Shown in pieces: positions 1 through 7,457 of a DNA stretch of 64,000 nt. Both the position numbers and the translations under genes were made by a program. The notes beneath the pieces were generated by a model. That model was not told the origin of the DNA, did no database searches, and saw only the letters and a program-made list of their open reading frames with translations. The stretch comes from Lactiplantibacillus songbeiensis (lineage in GTDB: Bacteria > Bacillota > Bacilli > Lactobacillales > Lactobacillaceae): NCBI RefSeq assembly GCF_005405125.1, contig NZ_BJDL01000009.1, positions 62,001-126,000 on the forward strand. Reading direction: 5' to 3'. Every line of letters starts with the position of its first letter. The stretch's first letter is position 1.

Positions 1-1181
1 TCTTCGGTCCTAAAGAAACCAATGGCTTAATTTTCTTTAACGATCAATATGGCAAGCGTTTCAGTGCTTTTATTAATGCGCCACATGTCAGCTACATTGA
101 TACTAAGATGGAACAGCTAGTTGATGGTGGTTTGGCAGCAACGGCGGTAATCGCTCCTAAAACAACGGTTAACTTGAAGCAACCGATTATTAATCTACTC
201 AGTGATACGTATTTTGGTGAGATGTATACCCGGGCACGTAAACGAAATAAAATCGATGATGCGTTACAAAAGTATGGTTACGGGTACTCTTTTGAAAAGT
301 TAGGCCGGTTCTTTGATGATTCAGCCTATAATATCTGCAACTTTGAAGCGGTCTTTGCGGAAAATCCACATACCTTGACGGGAATCAAACCGTTCATCTT
401 GGATGCCAAAACTGAACCGACCTTGAAAGAACTAACGACCCGTCATTTTAATTTAGCTATGTTAGGTAATAATCATGCCAAAGATGCGGGAGCGACAGCT
501 TTAACGGAAACCATTCAAGCGTTCCATCAGGCTGGCATTGAGACAATTGGGGCTGGACGTGATCAGACGGATAGTCGACACTTTGTTGAATTTAACTATC
601 AAGGTCAAAAAATCGCGCTATTCAATGGTTATTGGTATCGTAATTCCGCTTACAATTTATTTGATTTTTATGCGAAGTCGGCTAGTGCCGGGGTTAATTG
701 TTTAGATACCTTGGTATGGGAAGATGTTCAAGCTTATCGGCAGCAAAATCCAACCGCTAAAATTATTGTGAGCGCCCATTGGGGAAATGATTTTCATGAA
801 GCAATTATGCCGGTCCAACAGGCTACCGCTGAAAAATTGGTGACGGCTGGGGCTGACTTAATCATTGGTCAGGGTCCGCATATCTTGCAGCCAATCAAAT
901 ATGTTGGTCATGCACCAGTTATTTATAGTATCGGTAATGGGGTTTTCAATAATAATGGTGAGTTCGTCAAACGTGGTTGTCCAGCATATGGGGCGACAGT
1001 GCGTTTAGATTTAAATCAACATCGCTTATATTTATGTCCGTTTTATGCTAATAATCGTGAGACATTCTGGCAGCCGGATTTCGTGAATGATACTGATTTT
1101 ACTGAAGCAGCGGGAATCTTTGGAGCGGATTACGCGACAACTAAGCTGGATGGGTTGAATGCTGTGGTTATACCGTTTTAG
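1..1181 (+). CDS. CapA-family protein, 5'-truncated by window edge
   Basis: The frame is open from base 3, so the gene begins before the window. The visible part carries the CapA/PgsA metallophosphatase-like fold: NICNFEAVF near the start, LGNNHAKDAG, SAHWGNDFHEA, GADLIIGQGPHILQP and YSIGNGVFNNNG, matching the metal-site blocks of that family. Family members take part in poly-gamma-glutamate or other envelope polymer synthesis, but the substrate here is unknown. The first ~35 visible residues (FGPKETNGLIFF...) resemble the C-terminus of the next gene (FGVAETNGLLFL...). The missing upstream part is therefore probably a similar Mur-ligase/DD-peptidase-like module fused to CapA. An internal ATG at 108 would cut this shared module and is unlikely to be the real start. 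Confidence 0.85.
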   Translation, partial: FGPKETNGLIFFNDQYGKRFSAFINAPHVSYIDTKMEQLVDGGLAATAVIAPKTTVNLKQPIINLLSDTYFGEMYTRARKRNKIDDALQKYGYGYSFEKLGRFFDDSAYNICNFEAVFAENPHTLTGIKPFILDAKTEPTLKELTTRHFNLAMLGNNHAKDAGATALTETIQAFHQAGIETIGAGRDQTDSRHFVEFNYQGQKIALFNGYWYRNSAYNLFDFYAKSASAGVNCLDTLVWEDVQAYRQQNPTAKIIVSAHWGNDFHEAIMPVQQATAEKLVTAGADLIIGQGPHILQPIKYVGHAPVIYSIGNGVFNNNGEFVKRGCPAYGATVRLDLNQHRLYLCPFYANNRETFWQPDFVNDTDFTEAAGIFGADYATTKLDGLNAVVIPF

Positions 1182-1290
1182 GCGTAGTCCACATAGTATT
1201 GATGACGCAGGTGCATGTCAATGGTGAGCTTGTCTTATGATTGTCAGATAGAGGCTAGCTTAAATATAATCAATAAAGTGGGGGATTAAC

Positions 1291-3453
1291 TTGGTAACAT
1301 TCAATGGTGACTATTTTAGTATGCAAGAGATTGCAGAGATTATCGGTGGTGAGTGGGTTATCCCGCCAGTAGACGCAAGTTTGCCGATTAAACACTATGC
1401 CGTTTATCAAGGTGAACTTTCAACAAGTGATCAAGCCAACCTGTTTTTTGCAATGGATGGTCCAACTTGGGTCAAAGGGACTGGCAATGCGGGTATGTAT
1501 GCTGTCAATCCACCTGATTCTCATAAATTCGTTCATAAGTTTGCCAATCAGTTGCGGATGATTGTCGTGCAACGGCTGATTAAAGACGTTAATGTCCCGC
1601 AATTGAAAGTCACTAACTCCTATGAAGCGATGAAGCAGATTTTTGCTTTGATTAATGCGGCGCAACCAAGTCATAATATCGGGATTACAGGCACAGTTGG
1701 CAAAAGTACGATGAAGACCTTGTTGACGGGCCTGCTAAAACTAGTCGCGCCAACGCATAGTACCCCGACAAATCATAATTCACGAACTTCAGCACGGATT
1801 ACGGTGATGAATAGTGTTGGGACAACCTATAACGTGCTTGAAATTGCTTTAGGCGCTTTCTGGTATGGTAAAAAGCCGAACAAAGTCGGTATTATGCAAG
1901 ATTTAACCTTGGACTTAGGTATTATCACACAGGTTGGGATTGGTCAGCGTGGTTATGACGAGCATGCGATGGCGGAATTCAAAACACGACTTGCTTATGG
2001 TTTAAAACCTGATCGGCCGTTATTAGTGAATGGTGATATTAAAAACTTAGCTGAAGTCAAAAAATTGGCGCAGCGTTATACGTCGCAGATTATGACGTAT
2101 GGGACGCAGGCTGACTGTGATTATATTGGTCAAGTCACCGATGGGTATTTACAAGTCAGCCATAATCGACAGTTACTGGCAACGATTGATGTTCGCCACT
2201 TTGACGCGGGTTTGATCAGTAATGCGATTGGCGCCATCAGTGCGATGACCTTATTGCAAGGCAGATTTGATGTTGCGTGGCAGGAACCATTACAACAACT
2301 TTGCCAACTTGCCAATCCGCGGAAAGTGCATACTTTTATGGTCAATGGCCATCAAGTAACGGTATTGGATGATACTCATAATGCAGAAGTTTTATCGATG
2401 CAAAACTTTATTGATTTTGCACAGGCTTATCAGGTAACTTCCAATACTCAAAAAGTTTTTGTCATGGGTCGGGTTATTAATTTAGGTGATAAGACACGAG
2501 CGGTACATTTACAGTTAATTGAAAAGTTAATGCAAAGTCACTTCGATCGACTCTATACGTTCGGGCCAGAAATTGGTTCAGTCGCCGCTGCTTTTAAGAC
2601 TGCTAACTTTGGTGGGCACTTCGACCAGCTTGAGTCGTTATCACGAACCTTGATTCAAGCTATTCAGACTGATACCGTGATCTTTATTAAAGGTTCTGGG
2701 AGAAATTCTAGTATTACAAGATTAGCGCCAACCTTAGTCAGAAAGGCATTGTATTACAGCAGTGGCGCTGGTGACTTTGCGATGACGCGAGTGGCACCAA
2801 GTTCAGGTGCCTATACGCAAAACGGGGTTGGTCGATTATTGGTGATTCTGGCTTGTTTAGAACAGTTGAGTCAGGGTAAGTTGCATTTAACGGATCGAGT
2901 GACGATTACCCAGGATTTAGCCCGGGATCACAGTCAACATAAGGTTGATTTGACGATTGGGGATCAGTACACTTTATTAGCATTGCTAAATTTAGCTATT
3001 GTTGCGCCAGCACCAGATGTTATCGTGAATTTAGCCGAATTCGTTTACGGCGATCAGCAGACTGCCAAAACCAATTTGGCTAATCGTGCCCAAGCATTAG
3101 GCTTGTCGGCTCACGCATTTGTTAATGTGACCGGTCGACCAATGCGCCAACCGCAACAGACTTATTTAAGTGATTTAGAAAAGATTGGGGCGGCATTTAC
3201 TGAAATTTCAGATGACTATTTTGAGTTGTTGAGCCTGCAGCGGGCGCAGTTAGCCCCAACTGGTCCAATTTATCAAAAACAATCGCAACTACTAAAGACG
3301 GGGCAGGTCTTTGGATCATTGTTCTTTGGGGTTGCTGAGACTAATGGGCTACTCTTTTTATACGATGGTCATCAGAAACAAGCACTAGGCTTTTTGAATG
3401 CGGCAACAATTGCCGATGTTGACCAACAAGTTAGTGCCGTTGTTAAAGCCTGA
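1291..3453 (+). CDS. Mur-ligase-like protein fused to a degenerate D,D-carboxypeptidase-like domain
   Basis: 720 aa. The TTG start at 1291 is supported by GGGGG a few bases upstream. Residues ~1-480 look like a MurF/CapB-type ATP-dependent ligase, with the P-loop GITGTVGKST at ~131-140, a conserved NHNSRTSARI segment, and a C-terminal block around VIFIKGSGRNSS. Residues ~490-720 resemble peptidase S11 (GDQYTLLALLNLAIV, then ALGLSAHAFVNVTGRP). The catalytic SxxK position reads as YTQNGVGRLL and the SxN motif as APAPD, so this domain is probably not a peptidase. It follows the CapA-like gene after ~110 bases, suggesting a joint role in an envelope polymer or amide-ligation step. The exact substrate cannot be told. 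Confidence is high for the ligase domain and moderate for the degenerate S11 reading. Confidence 0.8.
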   Translation: MVTFNGDYFSMQEIAEIIGGEWVIPPVDASLPIKHYAVYQGELSTSDQANLFFAMDGPTWVKGTGNAGMYAVNPPDSHKFVHKFANQLRMIVVQRLIKDVNVPQLKVTNSYEAMKQIFALINAAQPSHNIGITGTVGKSTMKTLLTGLLKLVAPTHSTPTNHNSRTSARITVMNSVGTTYNVLEIALGAFWYGKKPNKVGIMQDLTLDLGIITQVGIGQRGYDEHAMAEFKTRLAYGLKPDRPLLVNGDIKNLAEVKKLAQRYTSQIMTYGTQADCDYIGQVTDGYLQVSHNRQLLATIDVRHFDAGLISNAIGAISAMTLLQGRFDVAWQEPLQQLCQLANPRKVHTFMVNGHQVTVLDDTHNAEVLSMQNFIDFAQAYQVTSNTQKVFVMGRVINLGDKTRAVHLQLIEKLMQSHFDRLYTFGPEIGSVAAAFKTANFGGHFDQLESLSRTLIQAIQTDTVIFIKGSGRNSSITRLAPTLVRKALYYSSGAGDFAMTRVAPSSGAYTQNGVGRLLVILACLEQLSQGKLHLTDRVTITQDLARDHSQHKVDLTIGDQYTLLALLNLAIVAPAPDVIVNLAEFVYGDQQTAKTNLANRAQALGLSAHAFVNVTGRPMRQPQQTYLSDLEKIGAAFTEISDDYFELLSLQRAQLAPTGPIYQKQSQLLKTGQVFGSLFFGVAETNGLLFLYDGHQKQALGFLNAATIADVDQQVSAVVKA

Positions 3454-3475
3454 TAGCTTTACGATTATTAAGGAT

Positions 3476-3511
3476 AAAAAAGCTCACCGATTAAATTCGA
3501 TGAGCTTTTTT
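3476..3511. terminator. Bidirectional intrinsic terminator
   Basis: AAAAAAGCTCACCG and CGATGAGCTTTTTT form a hairpin with an A-run on one side and a T-run on the other. It sits between the convergent ligase-like gene and the small reverse-strand gene. Confidence 0.85.
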
Positions 3512-3514
3512 GAT

Positions 3515-3778
3515 TTAAGCCTTAAGATCTGTATTAACTGTCGTCGATTCAGTCGGGTTAAACGTCCAACCGCCTTGCCGATCTTGTTCATAGACCATTT
3601 CAATGACGGCACCGGTCCGCATGTTGGTGAAGATGAATTTAATTTCGCCGGCATTCCGGGTGGCATAGCGGACGGTCATGCCATTGGTATCATCTTTACG
3701 AATCACATCGACCGCAGCACCTAACTTTTCACCAGTCTCATAAAAGCTTTCCATTTCAAATCCATGATTTGCAGTCAT
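3515..3778 (-). CDS. Small conserved-looking hypothetical protein
   Basis: 87 aa, with GGGAGATGG ahead of the ATG. It is soluble with no signal peptide or membrane segment. It has alternating beta-type segments (MTVRYATRNAGEIKFIF, GAVIEMVYEQDRQGGW), suggesting a small beta-rich fold. I do not recognise the family. It is convergent with the ligase-like gene and shares its bidirectional terminator. It may be co-transcribed with nothing else, because the HAD gene upstream ends 53 bases away without an obvious terminator. Confidence 0.7.
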   Translation of the reverse strand: MTANHGFEMESFYETGEKLGAAVDVIRKDDTNGMTVRYATRNAGEIKFIFTNMRTGAVIEMVYEQDRQGGWTFNPTESTTVNTDLKA

Positions 3779-3831
3779 TTTTCCATCTCCCTTTATGTCC
3801 TATCAGCTTTATTATCGCAAATATGGTTGGA

Positions 3832-4617
3832 TTAAATCAACTTAAAATGTTGTAGGGCAGTCACAATACCATGATCGTCATAACGGCGAGTGACATAGTT
3901 GGCTTGTTGTTGCACCGCTAGATCCGCATTGCCCATCGCAATCCCGACGTCAGCGGACTGCAGCATCGAAACATCATTATAACCGTCACCAAAGGTATAA
4001 ACAGGAACGGCAGCTAAGTCGGCCTGGGTCTGTAACGTTGCAATGCCGCTAGCCTTGGTCGTCCCGTTAGCGACCACATCAATACAAATATCAGAATTAC
4101 GGTAGAACGTTATCGTTGGAAACTTTGCTTGTAGCGTCGCTTCCAATTGTTGACCGGCCGGGGTCTCATCGATAAAGGTTAAGGCTTTCGTAATCGCACG
4201 CTGCTGAAAATAAGTGGCATTAACGGTTGGTAACGGCCGGTGAATTCGTTGATAGTTTAACCGTACCAAGTCATCAATCTGACTGATGGCCATACCGTCA
4301 TGATTTGAGACTGCAAAGCTAATGGCATTTTCAGTGGTCCAAGCAGCTAGATCACGTAACACGCTGGCCGCTAAGCTATCTTCGAATAACTGGTCACCAG
4401 CCAAGTAAACGTCGGCACCATTTGCACTGACGATGGCCTCAAATTGACCAGTAACAATAATGTCCGCAATTTCCAAGCGGTCTCGGCCGGTAGCAATCAC
4501 GGGTAAACAGTCATTGGCGCGCAAGGCTTGTAACGCTTGTTGATTTTCGGTGGAGATTTGTTTGTCGTCATTTACTAAAGTTGCATCAAGATCGAAGGCG
4601 ACGATTGCTTTAGTCAT
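3832..4617 (-). CDS. HAD-superfamily (Cof-type) phosphatase
   Basis: 261 aa from the ATG at 4617, preceded by GGGGGAACT. An upstream TTG (4632) lies inside that ribosome site and is rejected. Motif I is FDLDATLV (nucleophile and acid aspartates, with Ala in place of the usual Gly). Motif II is VIATGRD, and motifs III/IV are the late Lys region and GDGYNDVSML. The cap is the Cof/YkrA C2B type between. Such enzymes are cytosolic phosphatases of sugar phosphates, nucleotides or flavin precursors; the substrate cannot be predicted. It is a single gene, possibly followed on the same transcript by the 87-aa protein. Confidence 0.92.
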   Translation of the reverse strand: MTKAIVAFDLDATLVNDDKQISTENQQALQALRANDCLPVIATGRDRLEIADIIVTGQFEAIVSANGADVYLAGDQLFEDSLAASVLRDLAAWTTENAISFAVSNHDGMAISQIDDLVRLNYQRIHRPLPTVNATYFQQRAITKALTFIDETPAGQQLEATLQAKFPTITFYRNSDICIDVVANGTTKASGIATLQTQADLAAVPVYTFGDGYNDVSMLQSADVGIAMGNADLAVQQQANYVTRRYDDHGIVTALQHFKLI

Positions 4618-4718
4618 AGTTAGTTCCCCCAATAATTAAAGGTTCTCTTCTAATATCAGCTTGAATGCAGTCACCGTCAAGTCTTTTTTGTGATCGCTTA
4701 CATAAACTTGTTAAAGTC

Positions 4719-4762
4719 AAAAGCACCAGCATTACGGATTTAATCCATATGCTGGTGCTTTT
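4719..4762. terminator. Intrinsic terminator after the histidine kinase
   Basis: AAAGCACCAGCAT pairs with ATGCTGGTGCTTT across a ~17-base loop. The T-run lies on the reverse strand, just past the histidine kinase stop; the other side can also serve. Confidence 0.85.
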
Positions 4763-4768
4763 GGAGGC

Positions 4769-6145
4769 TTATTTAGTTGCCAAGGTTAATGTAAAGACGG
4801 CGCCGTGTGGCTGGTGATCACTAATGGCAATCTGGGCGTGATTCAAATCAACGAGCCGACTAACAATAGCTAAGCCTAAGCCGGTTCCAGGAATTTGTTG
4901 CGACCGGGCTTGGTCAACACGATAGAAACGCTCGAAGACTTTGGCTTTGTGGTCATCATCGATCCCAGTACCAAGGTCGGCAATGGCTAAGGTTGGCTGA
5001 CCATTTATGCGACTAGTGGTTAAGGTAATGGGCTGATCAGCAGGTGAATATTTATTGGCATTGTTCAAGAGCGCGACTAAAATTTGTTGCAAGCTATCTA
5101 GATTGATCATGGCCATTAAAGGTTCGGTCGCTAAGTCTAATTGTAATGGCTGACTAATCTCAGCTTGATAATTTTCAACAGTTTGTTGAACGACCTGATT
5201 CACATCTAACTGTTGCCGTTCGATGTCGACATGGTCCATCCGTGAGAGTCGCAGCAGGCTTTCAACTAGCGTCTGCATGCGAGCCGATTCTTCGTCGATA
5301 AATTTTAACGATTTCGGAATGATTTCCGGATGTTGTTCACCACGACGATTGATTAGGCTAATATGGCCGCGAATCGCCGTTAACGGTGTCCGTAACTCGT
5401 GGGACGCATCCGAGACAAATTGATGATCACGTAAGACCTGGTCATTCAGTGATTTTAAGAGCTGATTGATTTCGGTACCTAAATCATGAATTTCATCGGG
5501 GTTATCCGGTACGGGCAAGGCTTCATGATACGAAATATTGGCACTATGATTGATCTGCTTAGCAGCGGTCGTCAAGCTGGCTAACGGTTTATTCAAGCGG
5601 CGCGCTAGCCAGGCGATGATGAAGTAGCCTAACAAGCTACAAAGAATCAAGACTAGGACTAACACTTCTAGAATCAGCTTAAAGATATGTGAAACGTCTT
5701 GAAAGCTGGTCCAAGTTTCATAGTAAATGTGGTCTGATTTCATGGAAGCGCGGTAAAGGAATCCGTATTTTGGTAAGTACCAGACAGATCTCAAGATTGG
5801 CATTTGGTAAGCATCAGCTTTAAGAAATTTAACGGTTCCTTTGGAATAAAAGGTATGTGCTTTGCGTTTCGGAATATTCGTCTGCACTTTAACAAAAGTA
5901 TTTTTCGTATTGATTGGACTGTTGATACTCCACCGGTTCCAGTCAGGTTCATCATCAATAATGGAACGATCGAGACTTTTTGTCAGTGCCCGAGCTTCGT
6001 CGACCCGATTACGGGTTAAGCGGTAGCCGACGACTAGTGAAATACTAGTGCCAGTGATCAGGACGATCAGAAGCATCATCCAAGTAAATGAACGGGTGAT
6101 TTGGGCCACGTTCGATTTACCGCGTAGATTAAACATGGGCATCAT
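4769..6145 (-). CDS. Sensor histidine kinase (HAMP, HisKA, HATPase_c), ArlS-like
   Basis: About 459 aa. The start lies at ATG 6145, 6142 or 6136 (the codons read M-M-P-M), which overlap the end of the response regulator; a longer frame up to 6295 runs through that gene and is rejected. A membrane segment near the N-terminus (WMMLLIVLITG), an outside region of ~120 residues and a second membrane segment (LVLVLILCSLLGYFII) frame the sensor. HAMP follows, then the H-box FVSDASHELRTPLTAIRGH with the phosphorylated His, the N-box NNANKYS, and the G-box GTGLGLAIV. Domain layout and the partner resemble ArlRS of Firmicutes, but the signal is unknown. The 10-17 base overlap implies translational coupling to the regulator. 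Confidence 0.93.
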   Translation of the reverse strand: MMPMFNLRGKSNVAQITRSFTWMMLLIVLITGTSISLVVGYRLTRNRVDEARALTKSLDRSIIDDEPDWNRWSINSPINTKNTFVKVQTNIPKRKAHTFYSKGTVKFLKADAYQMPILRSVWYLPKYGFLYRASMKSDHIYYETWTSFQDVSHIFKLILEVLVLVLILCSLLGYFIIAWLARRLNKPLASLTTAAKQINHSANISYHEALPVPDNPDEIHDLGTEINQLLKSLNDQVLRDHQFVSDASHELRTPLTAIRGHISLINRRGEQHPEIIPKSLKFIDEESARMQTLVESLLRLSRMDHVDIERQQLDVNQVVQQTVENYQAEISQPLQLDLATEPLMAMINLDSLQQILVALLNNANKYSPADQPITLTTSRINGQPTLAIADLGTGIDDDHKAKVFERFYRVDQARSQQIPGTGLGLAIVSRLVDLNHAQIAISDHQPHGAVFTLTLATK

Positions 6146-6821
6146 CTCGCAAACAATAACCAACGCCACGGACCGTATGAATGAGCTTACGATCAGCTTC
6201 AGTGTCAACTTTATGTCGTAAGTAACGTACATAGACATCGACAATATTAGGTTGCCCATCAAAATCAATGCCCCAGACTTCATCGAGAAGTTCATCTCGG
6301 GACAAGGTCTCGCCGGCGTGTTGCATGAGTGTTAATAATAAGTCGTATTCACGCTGGGTCAATTGGATTAAGTGATGGTTACGATGCACTTGGCGGGCCT
6401 TAGTATCTAGCTCCAAATCAGCGAATTGATAAACGGCCTGGGTATGCTTAGTCTGATCCGCATGGCGTAAGATTACCCGGATACGAGCTAAGAGTTCTTC
6501 GGTATCAAAAGGCTTGGTAATGTAGTCATCAGCGCCACCGTCGAGACCCGCCACTTTATCACCAACGTAATCGCGGGCGGTCATCATGATTACCGGCAGG
6601 GTATCGTGCTTACGGATGCGACGGAGAACCTCTAAGCCATCCATTTTCGGTAACATCCAATCCAGAATCACGAGGTCTAAGCTGTCTTTTTGTTCCGTGT
6701 AAATGTCATAAGCTTGCTGACCATCTAAGGCGGTCACGACCTCATAATCTTCAAAGGTTAATTCTTGTTGTAAGAAGTCAATGACGCTGGCTTCATCATC
6801 GACCAATAGTATTTTTGCCAT
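6129..6821 (-). CDS. OmpR-family response regulator, ArlR-like
   Basis: 230 aa from ATG 6821 (MAKILLVDDEA). A longer frame to 6941 runs into the repeat element and is rejected. The receiver domain shows acidic D8-D9, phospho-acceptor Asp ~54 in LVILDWMLPKMDG, Thr in MMTARD and Lys in ITKPFD. The C-terminal winged helix has LTQREYDLLLTLM and VDVYVRYLRHKVD, typical of OmpR/PhoB. The ribosome site is weak (AAAGTGGTG). The MITE-like structured element ends ~26 bases upstream of the start, so it would lie in the leader of this operon if the promoter is beyond it. The gene is coupled to the kinase that follows. Confidence 0.94.
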   Translation of the reverse strand: MAKILLVDDEASVIDFLQQELTFEDYEVVTALDGQQAYDIYTEQKDSLDLVILDWMLPKMDGLEVLRRIRKHDTLPVIMMTARDYVGDKVAGLDGGADDYITKPFDTEELLARIRVILRHADQTKHTQAVYQFADLELDTKARQVHRNHHLIQLTQREYDLLLTLMQHAGETLSRDELLDEVWGIDFDGQPNIVDVYVRYLRHKVDTEADRKLIHTVRGVGYCLRDDAHV

Positions 6822-6836
6822 GCAGACACCACTTTC

Positions 6837-7240
6837 TAATTTCTCTACGCTTGGTGCTAGTTGGTTTAAATTGCCACTCTGGTTGGTCCAGAATCGGCTG
6901 GAACGTGGTGGCCACGTTTGTGAGCCGAAGAGCGGTCTCACAAGCCGGGCTTTGACTAACCCGGAAAAATCCGGCTAAGTCAAACGACACCACTGAGCCA
7001 ATTCTGGCCCGCCCGCCGTTAGTTAGTCGATATTTATAAAATGTTCAATCAACAAATTTAGCCGAGAGGTTGGTTCCTAAAATGTTCAGCCGTGTCGTTG
7101 GCCTTTGTACGAGTGGTTTGATCGTGCTTAGACTAACGACAGCTTTGAAGACCGGGCTTCAAAATGGTCCATGGCGTTCCAGCGTTTTAGGGCCCAACCG
7201 GCAGGCGATAATTTCAACTAGCATCAAGCGTAATTTCTCT
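6837..7240. mobile_element. MITE-like structured repeat, copy A, with flanking direct repeats
   Basis: The element proper is 6847-7231. Its ends are inverted: ACGCTTGGTGCTAGTTG at the left and CAACTAGCATCAAGCGT at the right. It is flanked by TAATTTCTCT at 6837-6846 and again at 7231-7240, which looks like a target-site duplication of 9-10 bases. Inside are several stems: CCAGAAT/ATTCTGG, GTGGTG/CACCAC, TTGTGAG/CTCACAA, TTTGACT/AGTCAAA, CCGG/CCGG, a long GGTTGG..CCTAAAA arm with TTTTAGG..CCAACC, and TTTGAAG/CTTCAAA. Copy B at 30414 keeps the stems with different bases in several of them. No long reading frame is carried. The element lies between the response regulator and YfhO. It may be a non-autonomous transposable element, a structured RNA, or both. 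Confidence 0.8.
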
Positions 7241-7274
7241 TAATTTCAGTATAACGATAATTCGTGCCTTGAAC

Positions 7275-7300
7275 CAATCATTTTGATAATAAAATGATTG
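7275..7300. repeat. Perfect inverted repeat next to the element fragment
   Basis: CAATCATTTT and AAAATGATTG pair across a six-base loop. It lies between repeat copy A and the truncated copy; no role is assigned. Confidence 0.6.
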
Positions 7301-7304
7301 ATTT

Positions 7305-7380
7305 ATGCTTGGGGCTAGTTGGTTTAAATTGCCACTCTGTTCGGTCTAAAATTGGCTGGAACGTGTTGTCCGCATTTGAA
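7305..7380. repeat. Truncated third copy of the MITE-like element
   Basis: This stretch repeats the first ~75 bases of the element (GCTAGTTGGTTTAAATTGCC, then ACTCTG, then GGCTGGAACGTG) in the same orientation, with more substitutions than copies A and B. It then stops abruptly. It looks like a decayed or 3'-deleted copy. Confidence 0.75.
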
Positions 7381-7422
7381 AATCTTGAGTGTTGGCTTTT
7401 ACCACTAATTTTATAAAACAAT

Positions 7423-7450
7423 GAAAAGCCAGGCCAACTATCAGCCTGGT
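7423..7450 (-). terminator. Intrinsic terminator of the YfhO gene
   Basis: On the reverse strand CCAGGC pairs with GCCTGG around a nine-base loop and is followed by CTTTT, directly after the yfhO-like stop. Confidence 0.75.
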
Positions 7451-7457
7451 TTAAGGG

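Noticed and set aside
3398-3724. 108-codon forward frame across the terminator at 3476
   Set aside because: It spans a stop-gene terminator and overlaps the reverse 87-aa gene, which has a better ribosome site.
6781-6993. Short frames inside repeat copy A and the extended start of the response regulator
   Set aside because: They read through the structured repeat, have no ribosome site and no protein-like composition.
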